DNA from: Dunaliella salina
Taxonomy: Eukaryota; Chlorophyta; Chlorophyceae; Chlamydomonadales; Dunaliellaceae
DNA: 18,928 nt
Direction: 5' to 3'
Assembly: GCA_002284615.2 (NCBI GenBank)
Contig: MU069646.1
Span: 1 to 18,928 of the forward strand
The notes beneath the pieces were generated by a model that searched no databases, was not told the origin of the DNA, and saw only the letters and a program-made list of their open reading frames with translations. Positions 1-7,444 of this stretch are shown here, piece by piece. The position numbers and the translations under genes are program-made. How positions within the stretch are numbered: the stretch's first letter is position 1; the number at the start of each line of letters is the position of its first letter.

Positions 1-620
1 TTTTCACCCAGGTTTTCAAAATTGAGGCTCATATGCATCAGGCAGGGACAAGGGCTGGTTGCATGAGGCAAGGGAAGGCATCCAGGAGGTCTGTGTATAC
101 TGAAAGAACTTCTAACTCTGCGAGGGGTTTGGGTGCGTGACGCAGGCATTAGGTGCGTGAGACAAGGTGCATGAGGCAGGATGGGGTGAGGTGCGCGAGG
201 CAGGGGAAGGCATCCAGGTGGCCTGCGTACACAGAAATAAAGGGGGTCAAGTTGGGGTTAGGTGCATGAGACAGGGTCAGGTGCATGCGGCCGGAGTCAG
301 GTGCATGAGGCATCCAGGTGGCCTGCGTACACAGAAAGAAAGGGGGTCAGGGTGGGGTCAAGTGCGTGAAGCAGGGGTCAGTTGCATGATCCAGGGTACA
401 AGAACATGATGCAGGGGAAGGGGTTTGGTGCATGAGGCAGGGGAAGGGAGGCATCCAGGTGGCCTGCGTATTCGATTCTAAAGTTCAGAAAGAAAGGGGG
501 TCAGGTGCGTGAGGCAAGAAAGGAATGAGGTGCGTGAGGCAAGAAAGGAATGAGGTGCATGAGGCAGCATGTGAAAGCATCCACAATGTCTATGTGTTTA
601 GGAAGAAAGGGCGTCAGGTT
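1..620. repeat. G-rich degenerate minisatellite array
   Basis: The stretch is built from imperfect copies of GGTGCATGAGGCAGG-like units, with variants GTGCGTGAGGCA and GTGCATGAGACAGG. They are interleaved with a longer block that reads roughly GGCATCCAGGTGGCCTGCGT followed by acacagaaagaaagggggtc. The longer block recurs near 76, 207, 308 and 449, and weakly near 575, so there is a higher-order period of about 100-140 bases. Short open frames inside it follow from the repeat and do not look like genes. The strong purine bias on this strand is visible by eye. The array may continue to the left of the window. Confidence 0.8.
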
Positions 621-1614
621 GGGGTCAGGTGCCTAATCTGTTCAAATCCATTGATCGATTCAAAGAGGCATCATATTGGACAGACGCCGTGAAATGACAG
701 CAGCATGCGCAGGCTTGGACTCCCTTCATATTTGCACTACCATGGCCATCCGATTGACAAGGAACCCTAGGTTGCACTAAATNAATTTTCAAGAAAACAT
801 TTCAATCTGGATTCTTTTTAACCAATACTTACAGAGGCTGCATTCACNTGAGGGTTAAGGAAGAAGTCATGGATCAGCGAGTGTGCGGGTGTGCGGTTGG
901 TGGCCGTTCCATTTGAAGACACTCACGTGGAAGGTATTTGGTCCCTCAGCTGTGAAGGGCACTGAAGAATCTGGAACAATATATTTACGCCTCATTATGC
1001 TCTCCATAATAATCACTTCAAATATAAAAAAAATGTAGTAGATGAAATAAGGAAACTTGAACTTCTTTACAATACTGAACGTGTAAGGAAACACGTTGGG
1101 TCCGAGGAGGCATGAGTCCCCAATCGCAAAGCTGAAATGAAACCAAAGCCAGNTACCAAAAAAAATGGCAACCAGAAAGGACGTGTCACCTAGCCAATTT
1201 CAGAAGAAAAAAAAACATGTATTCATGTTGAGTATCAAATCACCAGATGATAGGTTTTTACATTGGGTAGGCAGCAGTAGCACTAATAGGCAAAACAATT
1301 GGAGGTCCCAAGGGAAGTTAAAAATGGCACCTCTCAAAGGCTTCTAGAGCTCATACTCAGCCTTCTACTAATTAGAAGTCAATGTGAGCACATTCCTCCT
1401 CTTGCAGGAGCCAGGTCAATAGTTGTCTGTCCTGCCTGCAGTCANGGTCACACCATGGCACGGCATGCAAGCTCCAAATCAACAGTACACCACCAGCTTT
1501 AGTGCNGCATCAACAACGCGCNCAAGACACANATGGGCCCCCTAGATTTTGGTGGCAAGCCATAAGAATAGAGAAAATCAGCTTCCTAGGGGCTTAAGAG
1601 CCAAAATCAGCAAT
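621..1614. other. No recognised gene; ambiguous bases
   Basis: I recognise no gene here. The part from about 780 to 1280 is more A+T-rich than its surroundings. All seven ambiguous bases of the window (783, 848, 1153, 1445, 1506, 1522, 1532) fall here, which suggests a poorly resolved or polymorphic stretch of the assembly. A short plus-strand frame near 975-1113 is Lys/Glu-rich and a minus-strand frame at 867-1094 overlaps it; neither resembles a family I know, and both could be chance. Confidence 0.5.
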
Positions 1615-1765
1615 CCTGGTTGAAACATCCATTGATTCATTGGGGAATCAACCGGCCTCTTGATTCAACCATTTTCTGGTTGATGCTGGTTGATTCAACC
1701 AGATTGGCTGATTCAAGCAGGAATCAACCAGGCCCCATTGATTCAATCCGGTTGAATCAACAGCT
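1615..1765. repeat. Cluster of GGTTGATTCAACC palindromes
   Basis: Within 150 bases the words TTGATTCA, GAATCAACC and GGTTGAATCAAC recur about ten times on both strands. The segment at 1688-1700 (GGTTGATTCAACC) is a perfect palindrome around its central base. Neighbouring copies such as ATTGATTCATTGG followed by GGAATCAACC can pair with each other. This could be a short-unit satellite, the end of a foldback element or a cluster of binding sites. The sequence alone does not decide between these. Confidence 0.7.
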
Positions 1766-3871
1766 ACAACTTTTCCGACGTTAGCATGGGCGCCCTCTTG
1801 CAAAGGGGCCAGTCGTATCCAGGAGGTGAGCAAACAGTTATGGAACCCCGAGCTAAGGTCACTCCACCTCTGAGAACCATTTCCACTGCTCCACTTCTGG
1901 GACGGCTCCTACACCTGCTTTTCCCCAGGTGCCATATGCTACTTGTCTGAGAGGAGGCTTTTGCACTACTTGAATCTACAAGTGAGTCACATTGCACACC
2001 ATACTGAGTGGAGTTGCTGAGACTATCATCTATCCCTACACTATTGATCCCCTCTGCAACTATAGCCTAACCAAAGACAAAGCCCACAAAACTGCAAAAG
2101 AATTCCATTATCACGCTGTGAAGATTCTAACAAAAATGCCATCCATTTAGCAACATAAGCAATGGGGGTTTGGGGGAGGGGGCCACTGGGCTGGCTGCGC
2201 ACAGGACAGCGAGGCGCGCAGCTGAACGGATAGCCGACGACCCGCCGGACCCACATTAGCTGGGCTGCTCATAGCTAGCCTTCGTTGGTGGGGCTCACTG
2301 TTAGTTTTAGCGCTGACTGTTGGGTCTCTCCTTAATGCACGCTAGCTGTGTCTAGCGGAGACTTTGCTTTAACTTTTTCCAGGTATGCTGGCATGCAGGG
2401 GATTCAGAATGGGGTGGTCGCCAAAACTGCGCACATCGACTTGGCTTCTCATACATTTATAGCTATGCCCTGTAGCCAAGCTGGGTTCTGGGTGGTCCAA
2501 GCTTCAATAACCTGTTGGTCCCAGGTGCGTTGAGAACAAGGTACTTATTGATTGGGGCAGGATTTTGAGGGGCATTTTAGCCAAGATTAGTCTTGGTTTA
2601 AGGGTCAGGGCTCAGCCAACTAACCCTTCTCTAGTAGAACATACCCAGGGTCCTCACCTTAAACTAGCCCCTAAACCTCCTAACCCCAGTACGCAGTGTG
2701 GATCCGAGCTCACAGCCCTGCTCCAGCAAGTTGGCCTCCACCTAGAAACACTCAAGTCACTACTAGTTTTGGAAAAGGGGTCGGTTATCATGCGCATCCC
2801 CCGTACTGGAAGGAACATATAGCCAGCATTGAACAAAGAAAGGACTACGCTGTCTGGTCGTGTGCATTAAGGGAAGGTCACCTGTCCTGAAAGGCAGGGC
2901 CCCACCACACAGACTAGTCTGTGAGAAGAGCAAGCACAGGAGTCTACTCCAGCAAGTTAAACCCCACCACGGGTCCTACGGCACGACTGTCAGGTAGGCC
3001 CAGTCCAGCAAGCTCAAGACCCACCCCTCAGCCTTTAGTATGCCATTCAACATCCCAGCATGGGCCCCCCTCTCCCCCAGAGCCAACAAAGAAGCGATGA
3101 CCTCTACTTTGAGGATGACGGAGTAGATGGCATGATGCAGGGCCTCATAGCATCCACATTCATCATAAATGGATGGCATGCTGGGAAATCTGAAAGGTTT
3201 GAGGTTTGTAGAAGGTGTACTTCTTTATTGCGTTTATCACAGCATAGCTAGCAGTCATTTGTTTTGACTGCCGAATTCTTTCTGTACACCTGTAAACCTT
3301 GGAGACCTGAAAATCTGGATGAGAGGGAATTATGGAGGGCAATACAGAGAATGTCTCAGGAATCGGTACACCAGGAGTGCTAATGATGTGGGTTGTGGAC
3401 TAGTGTGGAGGCTGGCTTATTCTTGGGTTACCAAGGCCCACTCCTTGGCAGCATTGATGGCAAAGCTCGCAAAAACTAGCCCTTCCTGTTTCTAACCTTT
3501 GTGGTATCATATATATCCATGATGGAAGTCTCCAGAGCTCCCTGGATGAAAACTTTCTCGAAACATTGCAACACATCTATGACAGTGGCTGCTGAGAATT
3601 GAAGTATGAAGCACATCATGAACACGTTGGTCATGGCCACTTGGACCATCTTTTAGAGCTGCGCTGGTCTCAAGTTTTCTGTACACCATTTGGTATCAAG
3701 AGAGTGTGTTTTCTAGAAGTTGATACTGCAATCTGGTGGAATTTGTGTGCTTTACTTTGCATGCTCATTTCATGCAGAGTGACTGTGCGTGTGTCTCCTA
3801 CAGCAGTAGACAATTCTGAGCCCAGTTCAAGGCTTTTTTTCACACTCTGAATATCTAGCCCTGTTCTATTA

Positions 3872-3874
<3 letters not shown>
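1766..3874. other. No recognised gene
   Basis: About 2.1 kb with only short open frames and no protein family I can name. The words TCTCTCCTTAATGCACGC at 2326-2343 closely match the tail of the SINE candidate at 10.98 kb, so a fragment of that repeat may lie here. Two minus-strand stretches read like possible exons: about 3490-3650, a hydrophobic helix-rich frame ending just before a GTTAG sequence, and about 2980-3180. I could not tie them to each other or to a family, so they are not called. Confidence 0.4.

Positions 3875-3926
<52 letters not shown>
3875..3926. repeat. (AT)26 microsatellite
   Basis: An uninterrupted run of 26 AT dinucleotides. It is followed by further AT-rich sequence (TATATATTTATA) to about 3945. 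Copy number is likely to vary between strains. Confidence 0.97.
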
Positions 3927-3929
<3 letters not shown>

Positions 3930-4406
3930 TGGTTATATATTTATAGGGCTGGTCTGGTTACAGACCTTTGTGATTCCGCTCCGAGCCAGAAAGAATGTCC
4001 GTCCGAGAAATACAACATTCCGACTGCGTCAGATGCCCATGTAGGCAGATATAGCGATATATATCGATGCATCGATGCAACCTTACCTTCCTAGACGAAA
4101 CATGTTGCTTTTTGGGTACTCTCCACCATGTTTTACTGCTGCCCATACATGGTACAGTATTCCCTGTTATTGCGTAGTCTTTTATTTTCTTTCCCCTGTT
4201 ATGAACTCATCACGACCTTTGCGCACGCGAGTTTTTTTTCCCGGCTTTTAGAAGACTCCTTTGGACATGCCAGTGGTGAACTACATATAAGCCATGTGTA
4301 TCAATTTCCCCTGCTTGCAAACATTAAATCTTGCATAGCCTTGAAGTCAATCTGTACAATACAGCTTTTTTTAATTGCAGCTCAGCAGTATCACATTGTG
4401 ACTGAT
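3930..4406. other. No recognised gene; short perfect palindrome
   Basis: I recognise no gene. At 4063-4076 the sequence ATCGATGCATCGAT is a perfect 14-base palindrome, preceded by GCGATATATATCG-like symmetric sequence. The plus-strand open frame at 4128-4430 has no recognisable domain and runs into the LINE-related repeats that follow. Confidence 0.5.
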
Positions 4407-4560
4407 GGCTTGCTGTGTAAAACCTTGTAAACCCAAACCATTGTGGTGAAGGGGATTCACGGCCCTTGGGGGCCAACGTGTCTCCTTTTCCTCAATTGAT
4501 GTAGGCTTGCTGTGTAAACCCTCGTAAACCCTAACCTTTGTGGTGAAGGGGACTCACTAC
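4407..4560 (+). repeat. LINE 3'-end repeat, two tandem copies
   Basis: Two direct copies of about 50 bases start at 4407 and 4504 (GGCTTGCTGTGTAAA, then TTGTGGTGAAGGGG), a period of 97 bases. The segment 4440-4504 also matches, inverted, the sequence just downstream of the minus-strand LINE reading frame at about 4827-4893. The shared order is TTGTGGTGAAGGGG, a small hairpin, GTGTC, CCTTTTCC, then AATTGATGTAG. This copy's hairpin is GGCCC-TTGG-GGGCC at 4461-4474. I infer these are 3'-untranslated remnants of the same LINE family in the opposite orientation. Confidence 0.75.
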
Positions 4561-4801
4561 CTTGTTTTCTAAAATGCCTATGAAGTTGTCCCTCTCTTTC
4601 TTTTGGGTCTCTTCATCGCATTCCCTTTCCCTGCACGCGGCCAGATATGCAAGTGCAATAACTTCCTTTTTCAAGTGAGCTCATTCCAGGCCCCGCTCAA
4701 AGTCTTGCTCTTGTACCTGACCTACTGACATTCAGTTTCCAGTTACACCACTCTTGCACAGAAGAAAAGCACTAGGAAAAAGAAAAAAGAAAAAAAAAAA
4801 C
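4561..4801. other. Spacer ending in an A-rich tract
   Basis: No gene is seen. At about 4768-4800 there is an A-rich tract made of AAAAAG-like units ending in ten A's. It lies between the plus-strand 3'-end repeats and the minus-strand LINE. It could be the poly-A-like end of a plus-oriented insertion, or the T-rich tail of the minus-strand element seen from the other side. Confidence 0.4.
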
Positions 4802-4826
4802 TACGTAAGCAGAGAAACTCTCCCTA

Positions 4827-4893
4827 CATCAATTAAGGAAAAGGTGACACATTGGCTCAAAAAAAGAGCCGTGTGCCCCCTTCACCACAAGGT
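4827..4893 (-). repeat. LINE 3' UTR hairpin segment
   Basis: Just downstream of the LINE stop codon, read on the minus strand, is CTTGTGGTGAAGGGGGC, then CACAC, a perfect hairpin GGCTC-T7-GAGCC (4854-4870), then AATGTGTC and a pyrimidine-rich CACCTTTTCC with TTAATTGATGTAG. CACAC can also pair with GTGT across the hairpin. The same block, inverted, stands at 4440-4504. Structured 3' ends are commonly recognised by LINE reverse transcriptases, so a role in template choice is a reasonable inference. Confidence 0.7.
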
Positions 4894-5820
4894 ATGAAAA
4901 AGAGAATGCTGATGTGGATCTGGAGGGTTACTAGAAGCACCTGGCTCTAGAGCCTGGCTATGGGAAGTATACATATTTTCAATAGCGCGGCGGATGCTGA
5001 CTAGTTTGTGGGCATATCCAACAGAATGGGCATGAAGTTGTTGAGCAAGCTTCCTGGCACGCTGGTGATCCAAACCTAGATGTTTGAATTGCTTCAGGGT
5101 ATGCTCAGTGTAAATAGTTCCACCTGCACCCAGGAGAATAGGGTGAATTGTAACAACTTTAGCGCAAACAAGTTTACAAAGGTCTGCATGCTGCTGCTTT
5201 GCTGCGTTCAACTGATGCTCTGGCCTTGTGTCTTCACAGAACTTGATTTCTATTAGGTGCACATGGCGTTCATTTGCACAAAGTTCATGGGGTTGCCTCA
5301 TGCGACTACTTCTGGTGGTCCTCCGTGAGGAGATGCGCAAAGCGTGATGGAAATGGGTAGGAGAAACATTGTTAGAAGTATGTTTGGCATTAAAAGGGGT
5401 GATCAAAACAGCATCTGGTCGACTGGAGTTGAGTCTTTTCCTCTCTGGAAGGTTACGAGGGAAGAAGTAAGCAGGTAAAGTTCTGTTTGAGGCATGTGTA
5501 GGGAGTTGGAGGTTATGTTGAGCAAGCTTAAAATCGCTCCCTATGTCTGTGTAGACCAGGCCTGCCCCTACAGGGCTTTTGCTGAGGGCTTTTGTAATCA
5601 TTCTGCCTGCAATGTTATGGCGTTCAGTTCCCATGTTGGAGATGATATGATTTTGGCAGCCTGAGAGCATGTGTAGTGCGCTGTCCAAATGATGGCAGCC
5701 TTGGAGGGGGCAAGATGGATCAGTTGACTTTTTAAAACGTACTGCATGTTTTTGGTTGTAGAGGGTGCCCGTGCGGTACTGCAGGATGGTATGCTTCATG
5801 GGTACAGAGATGTTGGGCAT
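4882..5820 (-). pseudogene. LINE C-terminus: CCHC knuckle and REL-type endonuclease
   Basis: This 312-residue frame is the C-terminal part of the LINE polyprotein. Residues 37-55 hold a zinc-knuckle-like motif C37-x4-C42-x7-H50-x4-C55. It matches the CCHC of R2-type elements except that the first spacer is four rather than two residues. Further on are P135-D136 (in SSRPDAVLI) and E191-I192-K193 (in HLIEIKFCED), which fit the PD-(D/E)XK catalytic signature of restriction-like endonucleases. A His/Gln-rich helical tail follows to residue 312. In R2-like LINEs this nuclease nicks the target DNA to prime reverse transcription. The frame is open with an ordinary stop, so this half is better preserved than the RNase H half. 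The catalytic assignment rests on motif spacing alone. Confidence 0.75.
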
Positions 5821-6230
5821 ATTTCTGAAAGCATTGCCGATTCTTTATTTACTTGCAGCATTAGGTTTTGATAGTAAGAGTAGTAACCTGTTTTGGCATT
5901 GGCATATCCAAGCTTGTGTTTAGAATGCATGTGGGATTTGAGAGCATCTTGGAGATTGGGGAGATAGGTGAGCTTGTGGGTGGGTGGTGGACCCGTGGAT
6001 GTGCCTGCAGCATGTACCCTTTCTTCCTTGGCTAACCAGAAAACATTTGTAAATGGATTTCCACCAGGACCTGCACCAGGGATCACGATGTCTGCCACAC
6101 AGTTCTGGGCTTGCTTTGCCTGATGCTTTGCAATGGCATCTGCAAATTCATTTCCAGCGACGCCAGCATGGGATCTCACTTTGTAAATTCGAATTTTGGT
6201 ATGGAAGTTTCTAATGAGCGTTGAAATCAT
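5796..6230 (-). pseudogene. LINE RNase H C-terminal half
   Basis: This 144-residue open frame begins inside the RNase H domain. Residues 18-35 read VRSHAGVAGNEFADAIAK, with the hallmark H21, G26-N27 and the final catalytic aspartate D31 of the H-x4-GN-x3-D motif of type I RNase H. In the element, RNase H degrades template RNA during target-primed reverse transcription. Residues 36-144 form a linker with no recognised fold. The frame goes out of register at its end: its last codons overlap, in another phase, the start of the endonuclease frame (5796-5820), whose upstream continuation reads GNAFRNMPNI. A one-base change around 5825-5850 therefore separates two parts of one ancestral protein. 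The ATG at 6230 is internal and is unlikely to be a true start. Confidence 0.85.
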
Positions 6231-6330
6231 TAAGGACGTCTCCTTGGATATGCCTCAGATGTCTTTCAGGATAGAGAAGTTGTTTACGTATTTGATTGAA
6301 AGAGGTGAGGCTGTCTGATGCAATATCTGG
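6230..6330 (-). pseudogene. LINE RNase H fragment upstream of frame break
   Basis: In a frame different from the next piece, this part reads ASDSLTSFNQIRKQLLYPER and then HLRHIQGDVL. The Asp of SDSLTS (codon 6313-6315) fits an RNase H active-site aspartate, in the TDSL/SDSL motif found in LINE-encoded RNase H domains. The frame then goes out of register at about 6230 relative to the downstream segment, which points to a single-base indel. Sequence further upstream, to about 6420, may hold a degraded N-terminal RNase H part, but it cannot be read confidently. Confidence 0.7.
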
Positions 6331-6344
6331 GCATGAGCTAATAA

Positions 6345-7276
6345 AATCACTAGTTCACATGCACTTGAACTTGGGTGCAAGGTACATGCCAGCAATTCAA
6401 CTTGCAAGTTTACATTTGAAAACATTAGAAAACAGCAGCTCGAAAGGATTTTTCAACTTAGGGAAGTGCAAAAGTCATCAGGGCTATCAAGTAGGACACG
6501 TCTATTCTCTATTGCATACCGCTGGATGGAAAAACCTTGACCAGGCATTCAAAATTAAGCAAAACTGCCCGAGCTCATCCAGGTGACCTATTTGCTATGA
6601 TTTCCCTGTGAGAAAAACTGTCAAACTGCAGCAAGAATCATTCTTCCAGAACCAGAAAGGCTTTATCATTTCTCTTGGATCTGCTAGCACCCACATGTGG
6701 CAAACCACCTTCAACATGTGCTCCTAGGATCTCCCTTTCCCCCCTTCCACCACCACAAATGGCCTACCTGCTTAGAAATCGCTGCAATCCGATGTTGAGG
6801 AAACTCAAAAAAGAATGGTCAGAGCTACCATGAATAAGTCCAAGTATCACCTAGGCACGTTCGGACTCGAAGCATTCTAACAAAACAGGGCATCTTGAGA
6901 CCGGATTTTGCTATGCAAGGTTGGTTGTTCGCAGTGTTCCATCCCCTTCTTGAGCACCAGCGTCTGCATATGGGGCTGGAGGTACACACACACCCAAGCA
7001 ATGCCGACATGCACAAAACTCCTTATTGGACCATAAGCCCCAATTCATCCATTGGAGCAAGCCCTTGCGATAGGCTGCCAAGACGTCCGGCAGTGAGTCT
7101 TTTTACCTCCAAGCACCCCAGATAAAACTCTAACTTCAGTGCAACTATGCAGAAGCAATCGGTCATCTGTTTAAGGAGCAGCGTGCCGTTGGAGTTTCTG
7201 CACCTTCAATGCCATCACTGCTACATTTAGTCCCCTCGGCTGCTGTCCTCATGTACATCTTATCTGCAGTACTAGT
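6345..7276 (-). other. Downstream flank of ceramide synthase; no gene seen
   Basis: Nothing here reads as a gene; the frames present are short and unlike any family I know. The part next to 7277 should be the 3' untranslated region of the minus-strand ceramide synthase gene. A minus-strand TGTAA, the usual green-algal polyadenylation signal, occurs at about 6404-6408, which would imply a 3' untranslated region near 870 bases. That is only a candidate end. Confidence 0.4.
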
Positions 7277-7444
7277 TCAGTCCTCATGGCTGTCCTCCTC
7301 ACGCACATCCTTCCCACGCCCCGTGGCCACACACATGTATGCAATTTTCAAGATAAGTGCAAACCAATAGATGTGGATGACGTACAGGAGGGCCATCAGG
7401 GAGTTGAGCAGCATGTGGAACGGAGGACGGAAGCCTAGCGCATC
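7277..7444 (-). CDS. Ceramide synthase last exon with stop
   Basis: This 168-base exon follows TGTGCTTGCAG and encodes DALGFRPPFHMLLNSLMALL, the final membrane helix YVIHIYWFALILKIAYM, and a short charged tail GRGKDVREEDSHED ending in TGA at 7279-7277. The helix pattern H-I-Y-W-x5-L and the acidic cytosolic tail are typical of ceramide synthase C-termini. The acidic tail of relatives can be phosphorylated; here it holds only one Ser. Confidence 0.92.
   Translation of the reverse strand, partial: DALGFRPPFHMLLNSLMALLYVIHIYWFALILKIAYMCVATGRGKDVREEDSHED

Larger units (their letters stand above)
4802..6330 (-). mobile_element. 5'-truncated LINE, Dualen/RandI-like
   Basis: This is the 3' part of a non-LTR retrotransposon on the minus strand. 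In element order it holds an RNase H C-terminal half, a CCHC knuckle, a restriction-like endonuclease and a 3' untranslated region with a hairpin. No reverse transcriptase or APE-type endonuclease is visible further upstream, so the copy is 5'-truncated, as is usual for LINEs. Two frame breaks, near 6230 and near 5830, show that it is inactive. The pairing of RNase H with a PD-(D/E)XK nuclease in a green-algal-type LINE recalls Dualen/RandI; the clade name is inference, since the reverse transcriptase needed to place it is missing. It lies about 950 bases downstream of the ceramide synthase stop codon, in the same orientation. Confidence 0.85.

Noticed and set aside
2565..2890. Overlapping plus- and minus-strand frames of 60-85 codons
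   Set aside because: Short, mutually overlapping, without domains or conserved motifs; consistent with chance.
3490..3650. Minus-strand hydrophobic frame (MTNVFMMCFILQFSAATVID and onward) as an exon
   Set aside because: It reads plausibly and ends near a GTTAG sequence, but it is only about 50 codons, matches no family I know and has no partner exon.
4509..4535. Telomere-like repeats (GTAAACCCTCGTAAACCCTAACC)
   Set aside because: Only two imperfect units are present and they belong to the LINE-related direct repeat that starts at 4504, so this is not an interstitial telomere array.
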